From Physcia stellaris (Eukaryota; Ascomycota; Lecanoromycetes; Caliciales; Physciaceae): DNA of 64,000 bases. The position numbers were made by a program, and so were the translations under genes. A model generated the notes under the pieces. The model saw only the letters and a list, made by a program, of their open reading frames with translations, made no database searches and was not told the DNA's origin. Below, one piece after another: positions 45,901 through 59,600 of this stretch (its first letter is position 1; each line of letters opens with the position of its first letter). The stretch covers positions 496,001 through 560,000 of the forward strand of contig JABSSW010000030.1 of assembly GCA_018902385.1 (NCBI GenBank), written 5' to 3'.

Positions 45901-48900
45901 TAAATAAATTTGACAAAAATCGTTTAAAAAATTGAACAACAAATCGTTTATGTAATGTTGTCAATTCGCGAATTCGTTAATCAATTCGAAAAATAATATT
46001 CGATATTTGTACAATTTTAAGAAAATAACGAACGTGATAAATTTTTCATTTTTTTCATTCATTCGAAATTTGTTGAAAATCGATATAATATTTAATTTGA
46101 TCAAATATTTGCAATTTTGCATTTTGATTAAAATTTTTTCGAACAAAAAAATGAAATATCGATTGCGTTTCGTGATATAATTAAATCGTCAATAATTCAC
46201 ACACAAACGTAATTGATCGTTTAATTTGATTGCAAATAAAACGAACGAAATTTATGCAATTTGATTGAATACAATAAAAATTTTTTAAAAATTAATTTTC
46301 AAATATTTTTTGAATTTTTGAAATTTGAATTCGAATAAAAAATATATTTTGTTTCGAAACAATGAATTGTTATCGTTTAAAAATTCGATTTTGTGATCGT
46401 AAAATCGATACGATGACAATTCAATTGTTTTTTGAAAATCGAATATTTTTGACAAATGTTTGAAATATTTGAATATTTTTTTCATTATATGTTCAAAAAT
46501 CGATTTGATTTGTTCGTGTTTTAAATTTTTTTTTATTATGACAATAATTTTCAACGATTTAAAATTTGTTCGCAATGTTTTGAACGCGAAATCAATTTAA
46601 TTGATCGTAATGAAAAAACATTGCATTTTTTGTTTTTTATTTTTGAAATCGACAAATAAATAAAAAAAAATTGCATTAATTATCGCGATATTCATTGAAT
46701 CGTTTGAATTCAATTTCGATAATGAAAAAATTTCGAATTGTTGTTTTTTGATTTTTCAACGTTTATTGCGTTGTTTTTTCAATTTTTTTTTTTGATAAAT
46801 GTCGTTTTCGTAATTGTTGTGATTTTAATTATTAAATTATTTGATTTGATAATTGACGATTCGTTATCGTTATCGACGTTCGAATGAATTCAACATTCGA
46901 AACATTTCGAATCGAATACATTTGATTCATTTTCAATTAAAAAAAAACAAAAATTTGATTTTGAAACGAAACAAAATAATATATCGAAATTTTATTATCG
47001 TTATATGTTTCGAATCGTTTTTTTGCGATAATACGATATCACGACGTCAATTAAATACATTTTATCGACGATTTGATATGAAAATTTTCAAACATCGAAT
47101 TTGAACAATTTGATTGAATATATTGTCATAATAATTACATTTAAACGATTTAAAAATCAATTTATCGTAAATTATGTTTAATATGATTTCATGTTTGTTT
47201 ATTCACGATTTTTTAAAATTATCGAATGATTATTCAAATCGATAATTAACAAAAAAACAATCAATTCGAAATGCAATTTTATCGTTAATTTAAAATATAT
47301 GACATAAATTATTGATAAAATTTGACGATCGTCGAATTCAATCAATGATTTCGATTTCAATAAAAATACGAATTTGATGTTCAACATGTTGCATACAAAT
47401 TGCGCGATTTTTTTATCAATGAATGCATAATTAATTGCATCAATGTTTATTAAAATTTTTAATTTATGTTTTTATCGTTGAATGATAACGTACAATTAAT
47501 GATTAAAAATCGTTTGATGAAAAAATCAAACAAATCATCATTATGAATAAATTTTTTTTTAAATATTTATCAATCGCGTTTTTGATATGAATTGTTAATT
47601 TTTCGAATCAAAATCATTCGATTCGACAATTAAATTCATATACGATATTTGCATTTTGTGTCAATAACGTTTTTAATGTTTGTGAACGTTCGAATATTTT
47701 TTTCAAACGTAATTCAATTCGTCACATGTGAAACATTTGTTCGTGACGATTAATTTGTCAATTATCGAATCACGAAATTTGATTTTTATATTGAAATAAA
47801 AATGAATCGTTAATTTTACAAAAAAAACGAATGTAACAAATTGCGTGAACGATATCGAAATCGAAACGATAAAAATAAATTTAAATTGAAACAATTCAAA
47901 ACGTAATTGACGTATTGTCGTTTTTTTTTTTGAAATTCGTTTGTCGATTGTAAATTTGTTGAAAAATAATTTTAATTTTGTCAAAAATGATAAATTCACG
48001 AAAATACACATTCACAGTTTTTTTCAAATTTCAAAATATTTTTTTCATTAATTTTTCAATTTTAATAATTTCGTTATAATTTGTTGAATTATTGAAACGA
48101 AAAAAAATAAAATAAAACGATTAAAAATTTTGAATATTCATGATCGATGTTCGAAATTGATTACGCATGTTACGTTTGAAATTAAAATCGTCGTAAATAT
48201 TTGACAAAAATTTCAACATTATAAATAAATTTTTAAAATGATTGAAATCGATATCACGTATCGATTGAATGTAATCGTCAATTTCGTCGATAATTCAATC
48301 AATAACAAAAATAACGACGAACAAATTCGTATTGTAATAATCGTTATTGATCGTCATTTTATTATGCATTTTCGTTTTTCATACACGTCAAATGAAATTC
48401 ATTTCATCGATAAACGTGAATAAATCAAAATGTTTAATAAAACGATATTTTTTTGAAACGTTGAAAACAAACGCATTGTCGTCATTGTTGTTTTCACGTT
48501 TTTTTTCGTTGATCGATAAAATTTGATATTTCAATTTCAACGTGTCGTATTTGTTTTGAAAAATGTTATAAATTGCATCGTTTTGAATTTTCAATAAACG
48601 TTTTTTCGTTAATTCGAAATTATTTTTGCGAATTTGTTGATGTTGTTTTGAAATTCATTCGCAAATTTTTGATATTGATTAAAAATTTTCAAATAAATGT
48701 TTCGATTCGAACGCAAAACATCGAAATTTTTGCAAAAATTTGACGAATGATTTTCGATTCATCATTTTGTAAAAAATAAAAATTAAAATTTTCGAAAATA
48801 AATAATTTTTTATTTCAAACAATTCGATTATCGAAATTCGAATAATTTCGAAAAAATCAATTTCAATCATTTTATAATTCGATTCAACGATTTTTCAAAA
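42956..48900 (-). mobile_element. A-: Ty3/gypsy chromovirus-like element (fossil), minus strand
   Basis: The older copy, read right to left. A Gag start region is at about 48870-48390 (motif IKHFDLFTF, degraded from a Pro-rich family motif), with a CCHC knuckle at about 47720 (CFTCDELNYV), protease about 47460-47190, reverse transcriptase about 46600-45530 (CKYLIKLNIISIFNKFRM, YKYRILFF), RNase H 45521-45300 and integrase about 45080-44150. The 3' LTR piece is 42961-43063 and its remainder 30258-30391. It is not interrupted by B. No 5' LTR was found: homology ends near 48900. It has many breaks and is the oldest of the nested set. Confidence 0.85.
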
Positions 48901-50124
48901 ATTTCGAACGCAAAAATTGTCAATCGAAATCGATCGAATTCGTACGATTGAATAAATAAAATATGAAAAAAATCAATTGTAAAAAAAAAACGTAATTTGT
49001 TTTGTAACGATTAATAAATCAATATATTACATTTCAAAAACATTTCGTTGTTTGATGTCAATAATTCATTAAACTATATTATTTCTAATACGAATTTTAC
49101 AATATTTCAATGAAACGATTTTGAAAAATTGAAAATCAAAACATACGTAAATAAAAAATTCAAAATTATTCTCGACAATGAATTTGCAAAAAAAATCGAA
49201 AACGATATAAAATCGACTAAATTTTGAGAAAAAAATGCAATTAAATAATTGTTACGTCGTTTAATTTCGAAATTTCGAACAGTCAATTGATTTTTTCGTC
49301 GAATTAACAAATCAAGAAATCAAAAAAATTTCAAAAAAATCTTAAATCGTTCGATGACAAAGATTCGAAAAACTGTTAAACGTTTCGCAAAAAAATAAAT
49401 CATTTATTATACAAATTTTGTTCAAAAAACGTTTTTTTAAAAAAATGCGAATCGAAACAAATCGAATCAATTGAAAAAATCTTTCAATAAAATGTTTAAA
49501 AAATTCTGTCAATTTATTAGTTCGAAACAAATTTATATTTTTGAAAGTTCGTTTCAAATCAAATCGACAAAAACGAAATTTTCGAAACAATTGAAATTGA
49601 TTCGAATTTTGCAAATTTAAACATTTTCGCAAATGATTTTGCAAATGTTTTCATTTTTGATTTTTTTATCAACAATTTCGTTGAATGAAATCAATTGACG
49701 TAAAACATGTTGATTCGAAAATCGCAAAAATTTCATCAATGAATAAAAATCGAAATGATCGAAATGATCGTCGCAATCTCAACGATTCTTGAAAAAGTTT
49801 TGAAACAGCAATTGGTGAAAAAACAAACTGTTTTCGAATTTTTTATTTGTATTATTAATAGATTTCTCGAAAAACGAATCGTCGTTTTCAATAAAAACAA
49901 CGAAAACGTTTGAATTTTTCGTTCGATGATCATTTGTTACGATAAAATCTTCACATAAAACTGAAGTCAAAATATCTTGATCAGAAAAAATTAACGTTTT
50001 CGCAAAATCTCGATACGAATTCATATTCTGTTTTCTGTCTTTTAGATAATAACAATTTAATCATTTTATTTCTTATATTATGCATATTGCGATTATTTCA
50101 TAACATTAACGTCGAAACAAAAAA
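48901..50124. other. unassigned AT-rich stretch between A- and B-
   Basis: It keeps several minus-strand open stretches (49107-49310, 49342-49644, 49779-50024) with Ser- and Asn-rich, basic translations and no motif that I know. It is less degraded around 49800-50050. It may be part of A-, part of B- or a third element. Confidence 0.4.
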
Positions 50125-53100
50125 TTGTAAAAGAATTATAAAAATGAATGTATCACGAATTTAATTTGACGTGATGTTTTTTGATTGATTACATACATTA
50201 AAATCATTTAAGTTTCGTTTCGAAAAACTTAATTTATTGCTTTTTTTTCTTTTATCGATCGACAAAGTACGTGATCTTGATAACTTGTTCGTAAATGTGT
50301 AAAATTCATAACGAACGCGACAATCATGAAATCGTACAAAAGTTTGAAATGAAAACGACGAAAACGACGAATTTTTTTTTAAAAATTATGCGATTTTGTA
50401 TTGCGAAAATCGTTTAAAAATTGAAACAAAATGCGATGTTCATTAATAATTAATACAAATACAAAATAAAAAAAAAATGAAAACGTTTTCGAATTCAAAT
50501 TCGAAATTTGACAAAGCGAAACATGATTCAAAATATTCGCGAATAAATGACAAATGATAAAATAATTTGAAAATATTTGACATTTGAAAATTTCGAAACA
50601 AATTGATCGAAACGAGAAAATTGTTCAATGTTTTGAATTTTTGATCACGATAACGATTCGCTTTTATCAAATTTTCGATGTGAATAAAAATATCTGTATT
50701 TTGATGACGAATGCAAATTTATGCGAAATATTTGAAATCGAAATCATTGCAATTGATAAAGATATTGATTTATAATCAATTTGCAAAAAATGTAAACGAT
50801 GACGTAAATGATAAAATAAACAAACAATCGAAAATTTGCTTTTTCAAAATTTAATAGATAATTTAAAGTGTAAAGATTCGAAAATTCGAACTTTTGAATA
50901 TAATGAAAACATTAATATAAACGTTGAATTTTTGCAATTTCAAATCGATTATACGATGAAACGAACAATTTCGTCATGTTAATAGAATCAACGCAACAAC
51001 GATTAACGTATCGATATTTACGCACATGCGATAATTGATATATCGTTGCATTTAACAAAACTTGTATGTAATAGATTTTTTTTTTGAAAATGTTTCGTAT
51101 TAATATAAACGTTTTATTTTTATTTTTTTTTTCAATTTCGTTTCAAAACAACAAAATCGTTATTTCGTATTTTTGAATACAATCAAAATCGAAACGATTT
51201 GTTCGTAAACGTTAATGCAATTCATTTTTGTAATTGAAACGATCGAAACGAATGCGAAAACAAAAAAAAATCGAAAAAAAACGAAAAAATATGAAAATGA
51301 AAAAAGAAATTTCGACAAAAAATTTCAAATTGATGCAAAAAATATTCGACATTTCGTATGATAAATTGATTAATTTTTCAAACAAATTTTGATTAAAAAC
51401 AACGTTAATTGATTTCGCAAACATATGTTGATTCAAATTTTTCAATTTTGAATTTTTTGAATTTTGATTAATCGACGATTTTTGAATGATTGTCAATTTG
51501 AAATAAATCGTCATTTGCGATTGTTTTGAGAAAAATTCTCGAAAAAAAACGTTATTTTGATTTGAAAACAAATTTTTTTTTTGAAATTTTTCATCGAACA
51601 TTTCGAACAGATTTTTGATCGTGAAATAAAATTTTTTTGAAAAAATTGAACGTGATCGATCGAATTGACGAAAATCAAAACTTTGCGAAAAACGACAACG
51701 ATTTTGATGTTGTTGCAAATCAAATGATGTAAATTTTTCAACAAACATGCGATGCAAATCATTTATAATCAAATAAAATTTTTGAATGTGAAATTTTTGA
51801 TGTTTTCGAATTAATGTATACGATGAAATAAATGAAAAAATGAATAAACAATTGACGATTGCGCTTTTCATCGATTTTGAATTGATTTTGTATAATGCAA
51901 TCGAGAAATTCGAACGCGTCGATGCGATAACTAATTCGAAAATTGTTGAAAATCAAAATTTTTAATTTTTTGATGTTGCAAAAAAAATAAATGTTTTTCG
52001 CGAAATAAACAAAACAAACAAACGAATGTTTGCTGATTTCTCAATGATTTTGTATGTGAATTTTGATGCGAAAATTCGAAAATTTAAATTTTTGACGAAT
52101 TTTCGAACATAATGTTCGCATATATGCTTGTAAAATTTGTTATTGAAATTGAATATTTTGTTGCAACGTCGACATGTTATTGATTTTTTCGTTGATTTCG
52201 ATTTAATTTCGAATGTCGCAATCAAAAAATTCAAACAAATTGATAAAATTGATCGACTAATAATTTTTTCAATTTCTGTTTGTTTTTGAGTTTTTTGTTT
52301 TTGTTGATATGCACGACGAACGAATTGTTATTTTAATCGATGACGTAATGTTTTATCAAACAAATGAAATTCGAAATAATATTTTTGAATTGACAAAATA
52401 TTAATTCGACATTTGTAACAACGCATTTTGAAAATTGAAAAATAAATAAATAATATTTACGAAACAAACGAAACAAACAAACAAATAACAATTGAATTTT
52501 TTTTGTTTTCACATATTGATTTGACTGTATCGATTGAGAAAAATGAACAAAATTCTGAAAATTTTCAAATAGAAATTTTTTGAAATTCTGATTCGATCGT
52601 TTGAAAAAACGATGATTTCGACGAAATAAATAAACATTAAATTGACGTGTTTTTTGTCGATTTTGATACAATTTCGAATGCAATAAATGAAAAATGTGAA
52701 TTGTTTGATGTAATGACGATTTCGAAAATTATGACAAATTCGAATTTTTGTTTTGATGTTGCAATAAAAATATCGAATTTATGCGAAACAAATAAACATA
52801 CAATTATCGACATTTTCATTGTTTCACATATTAAATTGATTACATTGATCGAAAAATGAAAATTTTTGACAATTTTCAAAATTTTATAATTGCGAATATA
52901 TTCGTGTAATTTTTTGTTGAAATTGAAATTCTGTTTGCAAAGTTTGCAAATCATTTAAACGCATATAATTTTTTGATTTGATATGTTTTTCATCGATTTT
53001 GATACAAAATTGAATGCATGTAATTGAAAATTCGAACATTTTGACGAAACAAATTGCAAAAATGATTCTGTATCTGATATATAATTTTTGAAAATGACAA

Positions 53101-53364
53101 AAATCAATAATTCAACGAAAAAAATGAATAATCTTTTTTTGATTTCGCATATTGATTTGACTGTATCGATTGAAAAAAACGAACGATTGAACGATTTTTT
53201 TGCATATTGTTCGCGCACGTGTTCGCGAATTTTTTTTTTGAAATTGAAATTTGAATCGCAACGCATGCAAATCATAATTGCAATTTTGATTTTTGCAAAT
53301 GAAACATTCGCGAAATCGATTCGTAAAATATTAATTCATTCATTTAATGATGTTGAATTCATGA
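50125..53364 (-). mobile_element. B-: truncated minus copy of element B (fossil)
   Basis: Corresponds in reverse to B+ from about 37066 to about 40455: the finger region 53275-51212 (CMRCDSNFNFKKKIREH near 53270, CRRCNKIFNFNNKFYKH near 52180) and then part of the 3' region. Both LTRs are missing. Its 5' side stops exactly where the C LTR begins (53365), so that LTR probably cut into it. It has many breaks and is more degraded than B+. Confidence 0.8.
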
Positions 53365-53656
53365 TGTAAAATTCAACAAATGTGAAATCAAAAATATATA
53401 GCAAAAACGATTGTATGACTAAACTAATAATTGCAAAATTAACTATTTTACAAACTTTTGTTTATATAGTCAGTCAATTTGTTCAATCGTACACACATTT
53501 CGAAGTCTATTCGAAAATATAAATTTGTTGAATTCAATCGAAAATTTGATGATGACGTGATCAAATTAATCTTTTCGATAATCAAATTGCTTGATATAAT
53601 TTTATCGAAATTCGATTCGCAATGTTTTATTGATTTGAATTCTGAATATTTTACAT
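53365..53656 (+). repeat. C LTR, 5' part of a split copy
   Basis: Begins TGTAAAATTC and follows the first 309 positions of the intact C LTR (62645-63045, reversed), apart from one 18-base gap. It stops at TTTACAT, the position where the other part (62062-62153) resumes. Confidence 0.75.
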
Positions 53657-53724
53657 ACGTTTTTTTCTTAGCATCGAAATTTCTTGAGATGATCAATATT
53701 TTTCGACATCGAGATTTTTGATTT

Positions 53725-53865
53725 TTCGTTTTTGAAATTTGAAAAATCGTTGTAATCGCGATTTTCGCATTTGATTTGAAAAATCATTGTCATCGTGATT
53801 TTCGCATTTGAATTCGTTGACTTGAAAAATCATTTAATCGTGATTTTCGCATCGAATATCATTTT
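53725..53865 (+). repeat. triple tandem repeat of about 45 bases
   Basis: Three copies of a unit built on TTGAAAAATCATT.TAATCGTGATTTTCGCAT lie head to tail at about 53730, 53772 and 53820. Function unknown. Confidence 0.75.
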
Positions 53866-56229
53866 ATTCGATTTTTATCAATTTGCATTAAAAATCTGAA
53901 AATCATTTTCGTGAAGTGATTAAAAAAAACATGATTTGATAATTTCGCTGTTTGTTGTTTCAATATCGAAAATTTGATTTCGTACAATTCACAATTTTCG
54001 ATCTGATGATTGACAGCTGATTGATTGACAAAAAAATCGAATTCGAATTTTTTTTTTATTTTTTTTTTTTTACATTTTACATCAGAATCGATGAGTTGTT
54101 CGAAAAAAATGATTAAACGCGAAAAACGTCGAATAAACGCGATCGCATTCGATATATCGAATTTCGAAATTTTTTTTTATTTTTTATCATTTTATTATCA
54201 CATTCACAATTTTATCGTTCAGTTAAATCGAACAACAATTTTTGAAAATGTTTTTGACACGATTCAATTCTTCATGCGTCGTAAATTTTAGACAGTAAAC
54301 AGCACAGAATGATGACATGAAGTCGTAATGCGAACATGATTGTTCGAATCAATTGCTCATCAAAAAAATGTATTTACAGAACGTTGAACGCGTCACGATA
54401 TCGATGATTGTTCGAATCAATTGTATCGTCAAAAAGATTGCATTTGTCGTGTTATTGACTTTCAAATACGTTCTCGCTGTATGATTTGATCGTTGTACGA
54501 TTTTATTTCTTGATTTTATTTTTTAATTTTATTTTTTGTCAATGTCGATGTTTTCTGACTGTTGATGTGTGAATTTTAACGAAATTCTTTTTTTAACTTT
54601 AATTTTCTCAAAAAGATGAAACGACGTCTGAATATAATTATTTTTCGTGTTTTATTTTTCGACAAATCGTTATGAAATTCACGTAACGTTAATTCATATC
54701 AATTCTCGTTGAATTGAAACGATAATTTATCGTGTGATTTTGAACGAAATGTTTGCTTGCAATCTTTGATTCATGTTCGCATATTTCGATTTTGTCGAAA
54801 TGTCTGACAAATGATTTATATTTCGCAATTTATGATCGTTTTGCATGTTAACAATTTGATTTTTATTCGTATGTTTTAGTTCGAACGAAATGTCTTGATC
54901 GTTGATTTATATTTCGCTTTCGATTTTTTGTAATTTGTATTATTTTCTTTGATCAACATATGTTTTGAAATATTTTTCATCAAAAAACTTGATCAGATGC
55001 GTTTCACATCGAAAATCTGATCAGAAATTGTCTGTTTGACGACGTTTTCTCTGTAATTTCATTCGATTTACAATATTTTCGTATTGATTTCAGATGTTTT
55101 TCATCAAGTGCTCGATCAGAAATTGCTTCACATGAATGACGTTTTCTTTTTAAAATTTCTTTTTGTCAATGCGAATGTGATTATATCAGAAATAATTAGT
55201 CTGTTTCATCTAAAAACGCGCACGAAACTTGCGACAATGAACGTGTTATGACACAAAATCAAATTGAATAATCTGAAATTAAATCGAATATTTTTGCAAA
55301 ACATTTGACAAGAATTCTGTTCTCGTTTCATATTAAATGATTGATGATCAAACAATTGACTCGCAATTACTGTACATAAATTGACATTTTGTCGTTCATA
55401 ATTTTTAAATCAATCAATTTACACATTACGCATAACAATTGATAACATTATTCAAACGATAATTTGTACGTAAACAAAACGACATCATTATCTGTTTCTT
55501 AACGTATCAGTTTTCGAACAATTTTGCATTTTGTACGCAAATCATTTGCTTATCAGTATTTTTTTCGCTGTCGCAATCGAAAATTTCGCTATTGTAAAAA
55601 AATATACGACTGAATGATTAAATGATTACAAACAAACGCGATATTTACGAGACGATGATAAATCATCGTAATAACACTGTGAATAATAATAAAATTAAAT
55701 CGTGAAAACGAAAAAAAGTGAAAATTTTCGAAATGTTATATTTTATCGATCAAAACGTTCAATTCGATCAAATTAACGTGTTTGACGATTTTGACATGAC
55801 ATAATCATTGTGACTTTTTTTAATTTTTGATTTTCAGAATCGAATCGTCGATATTTTTTTTGCGTATAATTCATTCGATTTTTCAATTTTTTCGTTTAAA
55901 AAAATTTCGTGAAAATAATTTTTTGCGTAACGTCAATTTTTGTTTGCGCGATTTTCAAATAAAATTTATTTGTAATTTTCAATATTGATGTTCGCGATTA
56001 TGCGATAATTTTTTTTATTAATCGTGATATTGTTATTTGCGATATATCACGACATTTATGATATACAATACGAATATGTTCAAATCAATATTTGTTCGAA
56101 TTATCAATATATTGTTATTTTTGTTGAACAAACGAAAATAAACGTTTTTGCGACGTTTGTTTTTCGCGAATTCAATTTTTTTTGAACGTAATTTTTGATT
56201 TTCGTGTTACGTTTTGTTTTTCGACATTG

Positions 56230-56640
56230 AAATAAACAATTTAAATCAATTTTTGTATAATTCAAATAATTTAACAATAAAATATCAAAATCAAATTTTT
56301 TTGATTTTAAAAATAATCGTTCAAATCGATTTTTGAACAATGTTTTTTTGTTTTTTGTTTCGTTTTTTTTTTATTTAATGACGATTTTTTATGTTTTATT
56401 CGTGTCATTTGATTTTTCGCGTGATAATTTATTCGTGTCAAAATAAAACATTTGATTTCAATTTGATTTTTATTTATTATTGTTCAAATAATTTAATGAT
56501 AAAACGCAAAAATGAAAATTTTTTCATTTTTGAAATTGTCGTTCGAATCGACGTTTGAACATCGTTTTTTTGTTTTTTTGTTTTTCGATTTGTATTTTGA
56601 TAACGATTTTTTTGCGTTATTTCAAATATAAATAAATTTG
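56230..56640 (-). repeat. tandem repeat, two units of about 240 bases
   Basis: Two adjacent related units (about 56250-56400 and 56485-56640) share TCAAATAATTTAA, TTGAACA.T.TTTTTTTGTTTTT and neighbouring stretches. In one minus-strand frame they would encode cousins of FERLFLKSKKFDFDILLLNY, so a protein with internal repeats may have existed. Confidence 0.55.
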
Positions 56641-59600
56641 TTTTGATTTTCATTCATTTTTATTTTTACATGATGTATTTTCATTATCGATGACAAATGT
56701 TTATTGTAATTTAAATAATGAAATGTTTATTGTAATTCATGAATCGATGACGTAACGACGATTTCATTCATTGTTACGTTTTCAATGTGAAATGAAAAAA
56801 AATAATTTTCATTTGTTCGAATCGATATTAATTGTCGTCGTTGAACAAACGTTTTGTTGCGTTCGTTGTACGATTTTTTTTCGTTTCATTTGCGATTCAT
56901 CGCGTTCGTCGTTTGTTTTGATGAATGTATTAAACATTTGATTAACGTTTTGACGCGTACATAAAAATTCATTGCGATCATTTTTTTTTATTTTTTCAAT
57001 ATTATTTTGAAACAATTTGATAAAAATGTTTTTCACGTTTAAATTGTGTTTCGTTAACGTTGACAATTTGTACAATATCAAAATTGTCAACAATAAATTT
57101 ATTGTTTTTTTTTATTGTTGTTATTGAAACACGTAATAATTTCGCGTAACGTCAAAATCAAAATTGTGAATTTGATTTGATTTCATGATTTCGTGTATGA
57201 ATTTTTGTAATTTTTTAAACGTGTTGTGAACACGTTTCGTGTAAAATGTTGTATGAAATATGTCAAACACAAATTTGACAATATTAAATATGAAATACGT
57301 ATTTTACGTTTTCAATTGATCGCGTTGATTTGCGCAATGTTTTCGATCGTTTCATGACAACAAATGTTTTACGTGCGTGTCGATTCGCAAATTTTGCATA
57401 TCAATTTTTTTTAAATATGTTCGTCGAATTTAACAACATTTGATAATTTTGACGTTTGCAATAAAACACAAACGCGACAATTTGATGTTCAATTTGCAAT
57501 TGCGTTTGAAAAATACGATTGTGAAAATTCAACAACATTTCACACAACAAAAAAATCAAATCAATATCGTTTTATTGAAAATTTGTTGTTACGTTTGAAA
57601 TTTCGATTCGTCGATATCAATCAAATTTTACGTTTTATGATCGATTCGTTTCGCGTCAATGAAAATTTTTCAATTATACGTTTCGCGAACTTTTCGAATG
57701 AAAAAAAATGAAAATCAAATTTCGATTAATGTTGAAATTATGAATTTCGACAACGATAACGTCGAATAAACGTGATAATCGTTTTTGAACATTATTTTTA
57801 TCAAAATCGAACAAATCGTAATCAATCGAAAAAATCAATACGATAAAAACGAAAATAAAATTCAAAACGATGTTCATTGTAATACACAAATTTTGATTTG
57901 TGATTTTTTTAACATAAAAACGACGACGAATTGAAAAAACATCGCATAAAAAAATTAATTGATAATTTCAACATGTTTATTAATCATTTGTACATATTCA
58001 ATACAACGACACAATTATTAAAAAAATGAATTTTATTGACTTTATTACATGTGAAACAATTTATTGTAAAAAAATTCGCATTTTGCGTTTTTTTCGTTAC
58101 AAATCGTCGTTTTTTTTTTGAATTTCAAATTTGATTTCGCAAAATTTCGTTTGAACGATCGTTTTTTTTTGACGAAAAATGACAATTGAATTTCGACACG
58201 TTTTCGTTTAAACGTCGTCAACGTTTCGTCGACGTTATTCAAATTTTTTTTAATTTATTTATCATCACATGATGAATATTTTTTTTAGCGAATCAAATAT
58301 CGAAACATTTTTTTTTCACGTCGAAATTTTTTTTTATTTTTAATTTTTCGTGATCGTTTATCAAAACTATTTTCGCAAACGATTTTGTGAATTCATTGAT
58401 ATAATATTTCTCGAATAAAAACACGTGAAATATTAAATGAATGTGTCATTTGAATGACAATTTTAAACGATAAATTTGCGTGTCGATAACGTTTTCAATT
58501 TCAAAAAATTCGATGTATTTGTCGAATTGTTATTGATCGTCGAATCAAATTTCAAATTCGAATGCGTCGATTTGATTCGATTTGCAAATCGAAAATTTCG
58601 ATTTGAATTTGAATTTGAGTCAAGTTCAAATTTTTGACACGTTAAAAAATTTGAATTTGAATCAAATTTCAAGTCAAAATGTCAAAATTTGATTTGAATT
58701 TAAATCAAATTTCAAATTTCGATGTCGAATTTGATTTGATTCGTCAAAAATTTTAATTTCATGACGTATTACATTATTTCGCGATATTCTTAATACTAAT
58801 TATAGATGTTTTTTTTTTTCAAAATTTTCGAATTTATTTTTTGTATTATTTCATATAAATCAAACGTGATAATCATAATATTATTTTGTATTCGAAATTA
58901 TTATCATTTTCTTTCGACAATTTATTATTTTTTGAATTATATTACTTTTTGATTCAAAAATTTCATCGAACAATTGCAATTATCATATTTGCATTATTTT
59001 TGTGCATTATTTTGAAATTTGATTTCGTGTTATATACAATTAATGTTTCGAATTGTATTATCATTTTGCATTATTTTTATCATTTATTCAAATGTCAAAT
59101 AAGATGTCGAGTTTCGATTTGTTTTCGAGTTTTTTTTTTCGTTTTCAATTCAAAATTTAAAAAATTCGTTCATTATGAACGACGATGACGATATGTCAAT
59201 TGACAATTTTCAATAATCAATTATTTCAGTTTTTGATAATCATCACAAATTTCAATTATCGATAATTTTAGTTTTTAATAATCGTCAAAATCAAATAATC
59301 AAATTGACGAAAAAATTTCGAACAAAACATTTTGATTTTAATTTTCATAACAATAAAAAATATGTATTTTGAGAAAAAAAAACTCGAATGTTTTTTTAAA
59401 ATAATGAAAACAAATCAATTTTGATGAAAATATTTTGAACAAAATTCAAACAAAATACAATAATTCACATTGATCGAACAAAAAAAATAAAATTGTTTCA
59501 TGTTGACAAAAATTTGTTCAAATAACGAAAATGTTTGACGAAACATCAATAATTGTTTGTAAAACATGTTATAAAATTCAACAATATTCGTCAAACGCAA

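Noticed and set aside
51212-51871. 219-codon minus-strand frame as a host gene
   Set aside because: It is part of B-, matches the corresponding part of B+, and its openness follows from the mutation context rather than selection.
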